64,000 bases of DNA, taken from Cryptomeria japonica (lineage: Eukaryota > Streptophyta > Pinopsida > Cupressales > Cupressaceae). A program made the position numbers and the translations under genes. The notes beneath the pieces are model-generated. The model saw only the letters and a list, made by a program, of their open reading frames with translations. It ran no database searches and was not told where the DNA came from. Positions 11,361 to 24,264 of the stretch are shown piece after piece. The stretch lies in assembly GCF_030272615.1 (NCBI RefSeq), contig NC_081405.1, positions 309,287,374 to 309,351,373 of the forward strand, in the 5' to 3' direction. Positions within the stretch are counted from its first letter, which is position 1, and every line of letters starts with the position of its first letter.

Positions 11361-13566
11361 TCATAAAATCATCATAATGCCTAAAACATCCATACATATC
11401 ATCAAAATGCATATCATCACAAAAAATGGGATCTCCTCATATATCATATCATATCGCCAAAAATATACATGTATCAAAGTAAAATGATGCCCAAAATATC
11501 GGCTACCAAGAGCCATCCAAGAAACAATCCAAAATGACAATATAAATCGATGCATACAAAATGCTCTCTCGGATGCCACTCTGACCAGATGTTGCACCAC
11601 CATCTCCACCTACTCCCCCACTAGCCCCCACACCACTTGATCTATCTCTCTGTGGATGACCCATCACACTGCCACTTCTCTATATCCTCTGAGAATGCTC
11701 TGATCTCACCTGCCACATCTGGGAATAGCTTAGTGCTTGCTGACTAGCTAGCACCACCTGCTCGTATAACCCCCACCAATACTCTATCTCTTCCTGTGCC
11801 CATCAAATCTCCCTCATCACCTCCCTTGTAGGACCCTGTGCTCCTACTCCAACCCGGACTCTCTCCTGCAACTCTGCTAATCTCTCCACTGCATCATCCC
11901 TCTCTCGCAGAACCATAGTCAGCTCTGACTCTCGCGCAAATAGCTGCACATCTCTAGCTACCACCTCTTCCTCCAAATCCTCTACGCGAGTCTGCAAATA
12001 TCCTATAATATGATCCCGAAGATCTCCGCCTGTAGCTCCCTCCCCCATATCCATTGGTGCCTCCCTAGTGGCTCCCTCTCTCGTGGCTCCCTCCTCTGTC
12101 TCCATAGGTGTCTATCCTTCACCTGCATCCCTTCCACCTAATCTCATGCCTCCCTACATCAAAGGTCCCTCAGATAGCTGTAATGGCTGCCCACCTCTCC
12201 CTCTCCATTGTAATCGACCACCACCCCCACCTCCACCTTTGAATCTGCCACCTCCTCCAAACCCATCACCCCCTCCTCCTCCTCCTCCATCCCCACCACT
12301 ACCATCTCCATCACCACCATCCCCTCTCCCCCATCCACCTACTACTCCATGACCTCCTTTTGTCCTCCATCTCCGTCCCCTCTCCTCCTCAAAATATAGA
12401 ATCAGCTCTGTCGGATTTGATATCCGAGGAATCGGATGTTCTGCAATATATTGTGTGTACTCCTCTGACACCCCTGCATCTACCATCCTCGGCCACACAT
12501 CCCATGGTCTCGCTTGTAGCATCTAAAACTCTGCTAATGCTTGATCATATGGTAATACTGGCCCCCATAGGTACCTCTCTCAGACCAGCCTGGCATACTC
12601 TCCAAATCCCCTCGGCAATCTCTGCCTCTGTCCAAACTGTCTCAGAACTCTACCCAGAAGCTGTCTCTCCACATTGTAGGCTATCCTACCAATGAGATAT
12701 CACATCATGAACACATAGAGAAACACCTCCGCATCATCCTCCCATGGCTCACACTCAATGAACGACCTCCAGATCACTCTATCCAAGTCATCCAATGCCT
12801 GCCACCACCACTCTAACTTCCCCAGGTGGGGCTGACTTATCATCCCTCCATACATATATACATAGGGTTGGTCCATGCCTCAAAATCTCAAACTGACTAG
12901 TTGAGTCATAGGTAGATGCTCCCACGCCTAAATATGCAGTAACGTGATACCCACTCCCAATGAGCCCCTCCCTTGGTATGCTACCCCATGTAGATCCTGA
13001 TATAAGTACGATAACACACACGGTCCCCATGCAAACTAAGTCCTCTCTGTCATCATCTGCTCAATCACCTGACCCCAACCAACGGCAAGTCCATGCGATT
13101 GTCTATCTGGACACAGCAGTCCCCCCACAATCCCTGATAACACTGCTGGTAATGGTTCATACAAGCCTGCTATGTCCTCCCAAGCTACTGAACCATCATC
13201 AATATACACATCCTCCTCACAAAACCGCTATATCACTACTATCCCCCAAGATCGATCATATGTCACCAGCTCTCCTCGAATGGGAATGTGTAATATGTGC
13301 CATACATCCTCCAGTGTAACTATCATCTCTCCATGTGCTAAGTGAAACATACATGTCTCACTATGCCACCGCTCTGCCAATGTTGTAATCAAACCATGAT
13401 TCATTTGAATCATGGGCATATACATCACATTTTACAGGCCCGTCGCTGCAATGCAATCCACCTCGGCCTCTATCAACCAATCATGTAGCACCTGTGTGGT
13501 AAGATGCCTCTTGCACAATTGTAAGACGCGAAGATCCTTCTACACAAGTACATCAACCATCATCAT
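11361..13566 (-). pseudogene. Antisense plant mobile domain (PMD) pseudogene inside the Tat element
   Basis: Read on the minus strand, a start cluster at 13558-13566 leads into DLRVLQLCKRH, a Trp-containing segment, then LITTLAERWHSETCMFHL and GEMIVTLEDVWHILHIPI (13390-13270). This is the signature of plant-mobile-domain proteins (MAIN/MAIL family), which occur as cellular proteins and inside transposons. The carboxy-terminal half follows in other frames: WRSFIECEPWEDDAEVFL (about 12760) and WPRMVDAGVSEEYTQYI (about 12490). Then come a glycine-rich tract (12360-12220) and a Glu/Arg-rich coiled-coil segment (12105-11806). Stops lie near 13540 and 13435, with frameshifts between 13228 and 12520. 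It lies antisense between pol and the 3' LTR, where Tat elements are known to carry antisense genes. Its function in the element is unknown. Confidence 0.75.
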
Positions 13567-13789
13567 TAGTTGTTTTGTTTCAAATTTTCTTAAGTTGACA
13601 CCTAGACTATCAACAAATACTTTGATCAAGTATCTTCGGGTCTCAACAGGTAAGCAATCATGGCACTCTTAGACTTCAACAGACATTTATCCTAATGACC
13701 TAAGTCTCATCAGGGTTGCTATGGTTCGAAACAACTCTCACCTCATCTCTCCATTCATCCATCATTAACATCAAGAGATTTTTTGTTCA

Positions 13790-14110
13790 AACAAACTGGG
13801 GCATCTATTTTCCTACACAAAAGTGCTATCTTGCACACAGCAGTGCTACTATCCCAACAAAATTGCTCAATCAACTAGGCAATAGTGCTCAAACAACAAT
13901 AGTGCTACCTCACCACAACAACGCTTAATCAACTACCCCATAGCGCTAAACAAACGAAAGCGCTGAAACCGCTATTCAATAGCGCTAACCTTGGCAAAGC
14001 ACTAAAACTACTACACAATAGCGCCATAGCAGCACAATAGTGCTAATTAAGTTGACAACAATGCCAAAACACAATTTTAGCGTTATTGTGTCGACTCAAC
14101 TTGGACTCAG
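13790..14110 (-). repeat. Motif-dense tract upstream of the antisense gene
   Basis: On the minus strand the words AGCGCTATTG, AGCACTATTG and close variants occur about eight times in some 300 bp, at uneven spacing. The core AGCGCT is a palindrome. The tract lies a few hundred bases upstream of the antisense PMD start, where a promoter would be. It could be a diverged minisatellite or a cluster of protein-binding sites. Confidence 0.5.
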
Positions 14111-14634
14111 CAAAAAACACATAAAAAATGCACAAAAATAAAAAATTCAAATTCACATACCGTTGGTCCATAGTTGTCTGGCCGCTGGAATCGATGGACT
14201 CGCTCTAATCAGTGCTCTGTTATGGGAATCGGCATCCTGACTGCTCCTTGCTCTTCCAAAAAGTCCAAACCAGAGCTCAGATTTTACTATGGTCGCGCAT
14301 ACAAATGACCATGTTTTCACCCCTTCTTACCCATATATACCCTTCGCTGTAACCCTAATTTTCCCCCGCTCGCTGCTGTGGTCCCCGTGAACTTCCCGAG
14401 CCTCCTATTTCTCCATTTTATCTCCGATTTCTTCTATTTTTCACCAGTATTGCTAACTTCTTCTCTTCTACCACCTTGCCAATTTTCATTCTTTTTCGAA
14501 AGATCGCTCGATTTTTCAAAATTTTTGGCCCATCTCTGGACGGGGCATACCACCCATTAAATTAACATTTTATGGGGCATTTCTTCACACATATTTTTCT
14601 TTCTTTGAAACGACACGATAAACCGCACCATCTC
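14111..14634. other. End of Tat post-pol region
   Basis: Non-coding. It holds a TATATA word near 14335 followed on the plus strand by AACCCTAA and C/T-rich sequence, which resembles a plant promoter and leader. With no gene downstream on the plus strand except the LTR, this may be chance. Confidence 0.35.
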
Positions 14635-14647
14635 AAAGAGGGGCAAA
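14635..14647 (+). other. Polypurine tract of the Tat element
   Basis: AAAGAGGGGCAAA lies immediately before the TG of the 3' LTR. It is the expected primer for plus-strand DNA synthesis. Confidence 0.8.
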
Positions 14648-15990
14648 TGTAGTCACATAAATCTGTCCATTTTAATTAATTGAATATTTCATATTTATTT
14701 GATTAAAAACCCACTAGCCAACAATTGCTTAAATTGATATTTAATTAATTCATCTTCAAACATTCTCATATTAATTAAATAAATTATTCAATTTATTTTA
14801 ATTAATTCATTAAACCAAATTCATAATCAATTAAATGAATAAATTCTATTTATTCAATTTAATCCTCTTTTCTCTTTTAAATAAATAAAATAAAATATTT
14901 ATTTAAATCATTTATTCCCCCCCACTTGCATTTTCCTACATCTCTCACTTGCCCTTCCTAAATTCTTCTAGAACCTATCTATTCCTAATCAATTATCCTA
15001 ATCCATCCCCTAATTATTGTCACATTCTTAAGCAACTTGGAGTCACTTCTCAAAGAATTCAAAGTCTTTGAAAAGCATTTAATGCTTGGTGTGTTCAACA
15101 ATTTAACCTCTAAAGCCTTTCAAACCACTTATGGCTCTTACATGACCATTTATGGTTAACCCCTAACTCAACCCTCATGTGACTCATGTGTCTCCTGAAG
15201 CATTTATTGCTTTGACCATGGTTATCCCTTTAATCCTTGCACAAGAGTTTATCCATTGGATAAAGGCTTTATTCTTTGAATAAAGAATTTATTCACTCAA
15301 CCCAACCTTGACCTTAACTCCCAAGTTAACTCTCAGGTCATGTCAACCATTTAATGCTTATTCCCTCTCCTCTCACCCTATCTCATATTGCCACTTGTCA
15401 TCTTGGGATTGGGTTGAAAGTCCTCACATGGATTGAATATCATTCAATCTTGACCCTTGTTGAGATTACTCAATCTCAACCATCCATTGCTCCATTTTCC
15501 CTATAAATAGAGCCCATTCCTTCATAATCTAGATCCTGAAAACTTGTATGCATTTAATCTATAGTGAATTTTAGAGAGAGAATTTAGCATAAATCACATA
15601 TAATGTCATTTTGGACTAAAATGAATCTTAGTTCATTTCATAATATGTCTAATTAATTTGTTTTACACTTGCATAGCATAAGTTATAAGCATTGTCAATC
15701 TTGAACCTCCATAAGCATCCATAGTGCAAAACGTTGTTGAGAGCTACACTAATTTGGAACTTGGAGAGGAGAGGAACAAAGAAGAAGGAGCTAAGAGCAT
15801 GTTAAAAGGCATTTGGAGATGCCTTGTTGTATTTACTTCCATAATTAAATAATTTATCATGTTTTTAGTGTCTCATTTGATATGCTTGCTTAGATTAGTT
15901 TTTGGTTGATTAACCCTAACGATTTCTTTTGTTTTTGTGTGTTATACGACCACAAGCTTTAGTCTAACATGTCCATTTCGTAGAGCATCA
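14648..15990 (+). repeat. Tat gypsy 3' LTR
   Basis: A complete 1343-bp LTR from TGTAGTCACA to GAGCATCA. It matches 794-2088 with scattered substitutions, so the insertion is not recent. Confidence 0.92.
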
Positions 15991-15995
15991 GAATT
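15991..15995. repeat. Target-site duplication of the Tat gypsy element, right copy
   Basis: GAATT, an exact copy of 789-793. The LARD LTR resumes immediately after it. Confidence 0.9.
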
Positions 15996-18900
15996 AATTT
16001 AATCTTGTTGGCTTCTTTGAAATAGAAAGGTTAATTTCAGTTATTTGGAAAAAAATCAATTCTAAATTGACAAGCAAGTTTAATTTATTGATATAGTTTA
16101 AAAGAATGATTTTTGGAGAATTATTTTAAATAAAATATTTTAATTCCAAAAATAAAATTTTGGTCAAACTTCTCCCATTTAACCTAGGTTTTGGAAAAAT
16201 ATGGGAGATTGATTTCTTTGGAAAAATTTGGGGGTTTTGGGAGGAGAAGGAATTTCTTGAGCTGGAGAATTGGGCTCTTCTTCAATCTTGCCAGGATTTC
16301 TTAACTAGGTAGTCCTCTGGTTAATTTCATTGGTTTCTTTGTTTTAAAGAAATTATTTAGATTTTTGAAGAAATCTGTTTGTTAAGATTAAAAAAAATCT
16401 CATTTATTTGGGAAAAATGAAATAGTTGTAATTTTATTTTCAATTCAAACCCCTCTTGTTTTGTTTCCATTCCAAGTTTAGATTATGGTTGCTCTGGTTG
16501 TTTTAAAATAAAAAATAAACTTGAGATTGGTTGTTTACAATAAAAATTTGTTAAAATTCCAAATAAATGCTTTCAATTTCATGCTTGAACCAGAGAGATC
16601 TGTTGTGCTTGGTTAAATGGAAATGGAAGAATGAAAGAAATTTTACCAATCTCAATATTTGGGGCTTTCTGGTGTTTTCATTTTTAAAAAAATATGTTTA
16701 TGCTAGTCTTTTGTTATTCTAGAAAATATCCCAATTTTGTTCTCAGAAAACATTTTTGAGTATTGTTAACATATATATATATATTACTATTGGTTTTTGT
16801 GTATCCAGTAGCTGGGGTTTTAGTTTTATTTGTTTTTAATATAATAATAAAACTAAAAAGAAACAAAATATTGAGTTTGCTGGTATGCTCAGAAATTTTT
16901 TGAATATTCATATGTTCTGGAATGCATTTTTTAAAAAAAGATGTACTTAATTCCTCAAAAAAATAAAAAATGATGTAAAAACAAAATTAATGTGGCAAGT
17001 GGGCAGCACGAGGCTCAACCCACTCACCACAATGGGGAGTGTGGTCCCCATTGTATGGGGAGAGTTGCCCATAAAGTAGTTCTTTTCCCCATACAATGGA
17101 GAACACTCAACCCATCTGGTGGGCCAACCCATGTGGGTTTAAAACAATCTTTTAAATAAAGTTTTTGTTAAGTATTTTTTTATGTTGTAATATAAAAAGT
17201 TTTAATTTTATTTTAATAAAAAAAATTTTATATATTGCTTTTTTTTAATTAAAAAGTATTAATGATAAATTTTATTTATTAAATTATTAATTAATGTATA
17301 TATTTAATTAATGAGTAATTAATATATATATTAATTAATGTTTAATTTGCATTTTTTTTTTAGATGCTTGCAAAAACTATCTTAATTGGAAAAGAAAAAA
17401 TATTTTATCATTGGAAATTTTGAAAATTTAAATGATATACTATTGGAAATATTGGAAATTTAATAATGTATGGTTTCGAATATTGGTGATATAATGATAT
17501 TTTCATTTAGTAAAATAAATGGTTTAGTTTATATTCTTTCTCTGTATTGAGGCATAGGCAAATGGGCTATTGATATTGTGGTATTATATTCACCTTGTAA
17601 TGGTGATTTTTCTGTCAATGTATTTTGAAAACTTAGATCAATTAGAAAACTTGATCGACTTTTATTTGTTTAAATCAATATGGAAGAAGATTGTCTTTTC
17701 CAGTTGTTGCCTATGCAAGTTTAATTTATGTATTCGCTTTTGCTTAAGTAATGGCAAGACCTTGTTTTATTTGATAGAACCCTATCGTATGGATTGATTT
17801 GGGGTACCTATTTCTATTCTTGGTCTCAAGTTTGACTATTGTTTTGTGGTGGTGTTGTATTTGGTCTTATCCTTTATGCGGGTTCGAATGCTGATTTGTG
17901 GTTGACCATAGCTGGTCAGGTCTCTAGTTAGAGTACCGTTAGTCAGTGCACCTCATATGAAGTCGTGTTTTACCAAATGGTTGTTCCCTCCATTTTGAAC
18001 TATGTTTACTTGACCATGTGTATTCCTTAGTTTTTGAGTTCGTTTGAGTGTGGTCTAGTGTCATATGGGAAAATGGCTTTCGATTGGGGGCCGCGCCCAA
18101 AGTGGTTGCTAGGTAACCTATCAAAAGTGTGTCTAATAAGTGATAACCTAATAGTATATTAGAGTGTTGTTAATGAATCACTAAGTAAGATAATTGTGCC
18201 TCACACATGGGATGAGTGCAAACACAGACTCGGCATGCTGTGAGAAGGCCTGAAATGGCAAACCATCATCCTTGTCTTCACGAAAGGATGTGTGGGTCCA
18301 CATGAGGCTTTGATGGGCCGGAGGCTCGGATTAGGTTGCTAGGGTAACCTAGTGTATGGGACCAGAACCTATGAAGACCTGCCATGGTTACCATACCAGG
18401 TCATGTGATGACACTTGTCCTTATGTTCGCTAGTGTGTTGTTGTATTGTCTTGATAAGAGCACTTTTGTGGAGTCATCTTGTTGCTTATACCCTTGTGAA
18501 TACCTGATATCTTGCTAGACCTTGGGTTGCAATGGCTTAGTTTCACGGGTGCTCCAGTGGACTTTGTATTTGCTTCTATTATGTTCAGATGGATCCTTTC
18601 CTATTCAAGGATCATTTATGTATTTATTGACCGATGTCGTCATTTGTATATTGGTTATGTTCGCCTTGATGGCAGGATTGTAAATGATGTGAACCTATGT
18701 ATTCTTTCCTATTATTTAATTATCAAAGGGGTGTTGCAGTTGAGCAGACCCTGACATGTAGACCTCTAGGGGTGAACTCTGAGACCAATTTGGTATTATG
18801 TGATGCTTTTGCTCTTATGTTTCATGTTTAGTGTTAGCATTTATGGATGACATTATGTTAGAATGTTTAAAGTGATTTAGATGAAATTATTCTTAAATGC

Positions 18901-19415
18901 ATGTATGTAGTCGTCTTTTAAATGTAGTAATTGGATCATGAAAGAATGTAGATTAGAATAATGGAATATATTCAGTTATTGTTAAGGGAATTAAGTATGC
19001 ATGGAAATATCTCATTAGTTTATGATGAAATTCAAGCGTGTTATAAAATTAGATGCATGGCCTATATTTTAATGAAAAATTTGAACGTAAGATATGAATA
19101 AATCTTAATGGATGAACCTTATCTTGTGATCTATATTTTTATCTTACTGAAAGTATTATCCCTGTTTAAGAAATTATCTCATTGTTAAGATAATCAGCTT
19201 ATTGGATTAATTAGCGTGAGTTAAGTTTTAATGTGAAATTAAGTAATCACGTTGGGAAACTCTTTAGGTGTTAGTTGATGTCTTCTACTTAGTAATCAGA
19301 ATTTTGATATCTCATTATATCATTGTGTTGTGTTTAATTTTTTTTTTTAAAATTATTTGCACTCTATTTTTGTGTTTTAGCTTATCCCTTCGGGGTTTCC
19401 TGGCGGGGCATTACA
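15996..19415 (+). repeat. LARD 5' LTR, second part
   Basis: It aligns with 31398-34957 and ends in TTCGGGGTTTCCTGGCGGGG then CATTACA. Relative to the 3' LTR it lacks about 118 bp (the 32821-32938 segment), a deletion between short AAATATT repeats near 17395. No gene was found. Confidence 0.9.
17048..17099. repeat. Hairpin-forming inverted repeat in the LARD 5' LTR
   Basis: CCATTGTATGGGG at 17048-17060 is the exact reverse complement of CCCCATACAATGG at 17087-17099, with a 26-nt loop. The same pair is kept in the 3' LTR at 32473-32524. Confidence 0.75.
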
Positions 19416-22396
19416 TTTAGTAGGAGATCCAGGTTGCAAACACTGGGATCTCTGGTTTCATTGTGCCCTTTGTTGGTATGAGGTATATCGACCTTAAGTT
19501 GTATGCTTGTCCTCCTTTTTGTATGTGTGTGATTGAGCAAACCTTAACTTGTGTGTAACGTGTGTGTTCACACCTTGTTTTCACCTTCTTGATGTTGGTG
19601 CTTTGGAGTGATTATATGTGCTTTATTTTCTTATTGATATCTTGGTCTATGATTACTCATATTTTGAAAGAGAGTCGTATGTACCTTCCTTATTGATTGT
19701 TGTACTCTTTAGACTAATCCATTTGGGTTGATCAGTGCTTGTCTTGAATCTGGAAGTACGAAATGTGTTTGTTTAAGATTATGATCTAGCTTAGTGTTGT
19801 TCACTTGAAGGACTAGTATGGTAAATATTGAATGCTTATTTTGTAGCAAATTGAATAATTATCACCCTTCCTCCCGTGCCTCTCTCTAGAAATTAAAATA
19901 TTTGTGATATGTATAATTATCTCTTATGTGAGGTTTCTTTTTGCGAGAGAAAGGTTCCGACTTCTTGAGCCCTTATGTGAGCCTTATGATGCTTATGTGT
20001 TTTTAGATAATAAAAAGGGGCTATGGGGTTAAAATTCATATTGGTTATTGGGAGAAAACTATATGTTTACATTAAGGAATTCTCCATGCATAATATAGGA
20101 GTAACATAATTAAATTCTACCTTAAGTGAGGTACATTAATATGCAAATAATTGTTATGTGAAACTGCTTTGTTTGTAAAGGAAGTATTAAAGAGAATATG
20201 TTATAGTAGCTTCGAGAGTGTAATAATGTGTTCCATGAAAGATTGTTTTATGTGTTGCATTAAACCAGTTTGATTGAGGATCTATTTTAGCAAATGCTCC
20301 ATTGAACTTGCTTTTGGATATATGTAATTACATTATTATGTTTAGAAAGTGCAAATGAAAAGCTTGTTTGATGTGCATGCATTAATATGTATTATTTTGT
20401 TGATAGCTCCTTTCTTACCTTATGATCGTAATTTGATATTCAATGATAGGTTGCAAATTGTGATATGTGTTTGTATTGTATTAAAGTAGTGAGTGTTCGC
20501 AAGAGGTCTAGTATTATCAAAAGAATTACCTCCTTTGATCTCTGTTGTTTGGAAAACTAGAACATTTTTGTTGGAACCATAATAATTGGAAATATCATGT
20601 TAGGTCGATTGATACTCTTCAAAAATGGTAACGTTATGAAAACCATGCAATTAAAATGATATACTTATAGTGAGAAATTTTATATTGTAGTGTGACCTTG
20701 TTCATCTTGTGTCTTTGTAGGAAATAGTTTGATTATCAAACTCTCTTTTCTTTCTCTTTGCCTAGATTATAAGATTTTTAGAAATGCTACTAAGAATGCA
20801 TTGATTTAAAAAAAGAATTTTTATAATGCATATGAAATTGTATGTTTTCTTTTGGGCTTCTTATGGAAAGATGAAAGTCTTAAGCTTCAGAAAGAAAATT
20901 GCATAGTTAGTAATGTAAATACAAATGCTTAGTGGAATTAGAGAAAGATATAGGAATGATGTTATTCCTTATGTAATTGTGAATTATTAATAATCTCAGC
21001 ACTTGTATCTAAAGTAAACTCTATTCAATTATTCATGTGGAAAGCATAATTAAAATCTTCCTTGAGTAGATGATAGCGTACTAAAAAGTACTCCCCATAA
21101 ATGTGACTAAACCAATACTGGTGTATTCATGTGTATTGTAAGAAACCAGTGCTTATTATATGTGCCCATGGGTTGGTGAAGTAATCAACCATGGAGGATA
21201 TGTGGCTTATGAGTATGGGAAACCATACTGTTTATGAGATGTTTCTTATTTGTTACCCTACTGAGTACCGAACCTCGGGTTGTTGGTAATTCAGTATGTT
21301 AAGGGGTAGTATTAGAACACACCATTCCTTGAATAGTATGGATCAACATACGAGTAATATCGGCATGAAGTTCTCTATTTCGAGGAATGATATAGTTATA
21401 CAATAAAACTGTATCAAACGTGTACTCAATACTTTCCCTTTTGATAAATCTATTTATAGGTTTATGTGTGAAAGCCTATTCATCTCCTTTATGTGAGCAT
21501 TTTGATGGTGACTCTTGAGCATCGTGATGGTGTATTTTGGAGGATCCTTTTCCTTATCTTCATGAAAGGTAGGTTTATCCACATGAGCTGCCAGTTAGTA
21601 TGTGTTGGTGGACATGTGGGTGGACCTTAGTCATGTATACCTCTGGCTTACGGTGAGTATCCTTATAGATACGTTGCTATGCGGGACGTGACCTACGTGT
21701 GCTTGTTTCCTCGAGGTACACTACCATGCGGGATACATCCATTGTGTGTCTTCTCTGCTTGGGGAATTGCCATGACATGTGATGACATGATGCAAGATGA
21801 TGCCGAGGTGCACACTGCCATGACGTGTGGATGTGTGACTTGGCTGCACCACATGATGATCTACTGCAACATTTTTTTGATTTTTCCTTCCTTCCTTGTT
21901 GGTGGCTAGATGGTAGTCACATAGTGATGTTATGTGCAATTGTGATATTCTTATTATTTCTTTGGGGACCAGCAATTTATTTTATTTTGACTTTGAAGGT
22001 TTAGCCATGATCTTGTGATCTTTTGCATTCTTGATTTGGTGTTGCAATTCCAGATTATTTTCTTGCCTTACTGTTGGAATTGATGATTTATTATCTTTAT
22101 TCATCTATACTTTGGTGGCTAAACTAATTTATCCTTATTGTTTTCATATGCTAGTCTTCTGTTGAAATATGAAATTCCTCTCCAAGGACGTATGAGACAG
22201 TCTTGGTTGAGTGTGTACGAGGAAGTAGACGTAGGGAACATTAAGGATGGAGGTATGTGAGGCTGTGATGCAGCTAGGATCCACTACCTACCTATGTGTG
22301 GTGACTATCTCTTGGAGGCTAACCACCTTACTCAACAAGGGATGTTCACGAAGGTCTTGTATGGAAGGTAGCACCGCTATGGTGTGCCCTAGCACT
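19416..22396 (+). other. LARD internal domain, first part (non-coding)
   Basis: About 3 kb between the 5' LTR and the nested copia element. No gag, protease, RT or integrase motif was recognised in any frame and no open frame exceeds about 80 codons. Local sequence near 21540-21900 is richer in G and C than its surroundings but has no assigned function. Confidence 0.7.
19418..19429 (+). other. Degenerate primer-binding site (initiator Met tRNA type) of the LARD
   Basis: TAGTAGGAGATC begins two bases after the LTR and matches the plant Met site TGGTATCAGAGC at 8 of 12 positions. The spacing is canonical. The mismatches suggest decay. Confidence 0.5.
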
Positions 22397-23897
22397 TGAT
22401 AGTTCTGACACTAATTGTTAAGTATAGATGCCAACCTAACAAGATGAGAGGGGGGGTGAATCATTAAAACTTAATCTTCCATAAAAACAACAGATTCAAT
22501 CTCGGTAACATATACTTCGGCAATATCACCAAAACTGCTAAACATGCAAACTCATAAGCATATAAACATCATAACACTCATAACACTAGATTTAACATGG
22601 AAACCCAGATAGGGAAAAACCACTGTGGAATTTCGGACCCACTAAGAAATATACTCTTCTAGAGTATGCTGGGTTAAAAGAAAATCATGTTAAAGATTAC
22701 AAACACATTGCTAGATGTGACCCGGTTAAGGGATTTCCCTCAGATCTATTAGGATCTTCACCTTGTTAGAAGTGACCTTGTTAAAGGATTTCAAACACTC
22801 AATCAGAATGTCACCTTGGTAGAGGGTTTTACAAATAAGACTAATAAGTCCACTCGGTTAAGAGATTTTTTGTCACTTTACAAAATAACAGTAATAAAAT
22901 ATATCTGCAACTTCACATCAAAAATGCTAAAGAAGATTCTTATTTGCTCAAATACAATCTAGTCATAGGACTTATCTTGTCACTCTGTTGGGCTCTATAC
23001 TCTGTTAATCAAATAGGTCTTCAAGCTTCTGAGCTTGGTAATCACTATGTAGCATCCCTGTGATTACACTTTCCCGCATACATTGTTTATCAATAGTTCC
23101 TTATTTATAAACAATTTTCTAACCACTTAATCTCCTTGATCACATATCTCATGATCAATTATAGCCATCAGATCTTTAAACTTGACCAGGTTCAATGTAT
23201 CCTTCGGTCTAAAAACATTTTACCTCACCTTGGAACTTGCATACATTTCTTGGAACTTGTGCTAAGGTATTGCGGTTCAATCTGAGCTGTAGATCTTTTT
23301 GCCGATCCTCTATTACCATAGATTCTTTTAACAAACTTCATGTACGACATACCAATCATTTAATCTATTCCATCTCATCAGCTTTCTTCATTAAATAGCG
23401 CTTTTAATCAATTAATGCATTCTGTTACAGCTCGGTTGCAACTCGGTAAATGCTAAACTTCACTCGGTAGACATTCTGCCTTCATTAACCGATAGCGACA
23501 ACCTTAGGGTTTACCAACTAGGTTCTTTGCTCGGTAACATAGTATAGTATTGACCTTTCAATCAATAGCATATGTAGGATATCAAAACAATCTAAACATC
23601 ATGATCTCATCATTGTCTAACTCGGTAATACTTGCCCATTGAATAACTTATTTCTCCCCTTATTCATCACAATCTTTCTATGTCTTTTACCGACATCTTT
23701 ATACTCATCAAATCATACTTCTTAAGATATGGAAACATCATACTGAATTAGAAAATCAATTTCTTGACATCAATAACAAAATAATAATATTAAGACAGTA
23801 AACATCCTTAATCAGTTATATCCATAATCATCAACAACCTTCTCAATATCCTAATTGAAATGCCAACAATCTCTTATTGTCTATTATAATGCCAACA
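22397..23897 (-). repeat. Copia-1 3' LTR
   Basis: A 1501-bp repeat matching 28506-30011 with scattered substitutions and small indels. It starts TGTTGGCATT and ends ACTATCA on the element's strand. It contains several CTCGGTA words. Confidence 0.9.
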
Positions 23898-23909
23898 ATC
23901 TCCCCCTTT
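23898..23909 (-). other. Copia-1 polypurine tract
   Basis: On the minus strand AAAGGGGGAGAT abuts the LTR start TGTTGGCATT. It primes plus-strand DNA synthesis. Confidence 0.85.
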
Positions 23910-24264
23910 GGCATTGATGTCAAGACCAATTGATTTGACCTAATTGATTCAGATTTAGATTGCTGTGAGATTCTAAAATGCTCTCCCCCTGTCATCAGAC
24001 TTCTCCCCCATACAATAGTCTTCTCCCACTTTGACAACAATGCCAAAAAGTAAAAGAGCTAAAACATGATTTCTTCTGCTGAGAAGTGAATTCCTTGTTG
24101 TTATGTGTCAACTCAGTCTTGGTCAGAGCATTATGTCTTCAATTCCTGTTCCCTGTATTTGTTTCCTACACACCTTTAGAAAACATCCTAAAGTGTGTAA
24201 ATAAGGATCAATCCACACATAATATTCTGCAGATTCATCGAATTGATGCTTTCACCAAACTTGG

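Larger units (their letters stand above)
794..15990 (+). mobile_element. Tat-type Ty3/gypsy LTR retrotransposon, decayed
   Basis: The element runs from TGTAGTCACA to GAGCATCA, with GAATT on both sides, inside the 5' LTR of the LARD. It has LTRs of about 1.3 kb, a polypurine tract before the 3' LTR, and the order gag, protease, G-patch, RT, RNase H, second RNase H, integrase. A long post-pol region carries an antisense gene. Two RNase H domains and a long post-pol region with an antisense reading frame are known traits of the Tat lineage. Stops and frameshifts are scattered through every domain, so this copy cannot be autonomous. The 5' LTR end, primer site and start of gag appear to be deleted. 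Confidence 0.9.

Noticed and set aside
12068-12352. Proline-rich open frame on the plus strand
   Set aside because: It is the complement of the glycine-rich tract of the antisense PMD pseudogene; proline-rich reading follows from CCN-rich composition.
14330-14345. TATATA with AACCCTAA as a plus-strand promoter
   Set aside because: No plus-strand gene follows before the LTR, and the word is symmetric. It is too weak to call.
16947-17132. Open frame repeated in both LARD LTRs (also 32372-32557)
   Set aside because: It crosses the hairpin, and the frame differs between the copies at many residues. The conservation is explained by LTR duplication.
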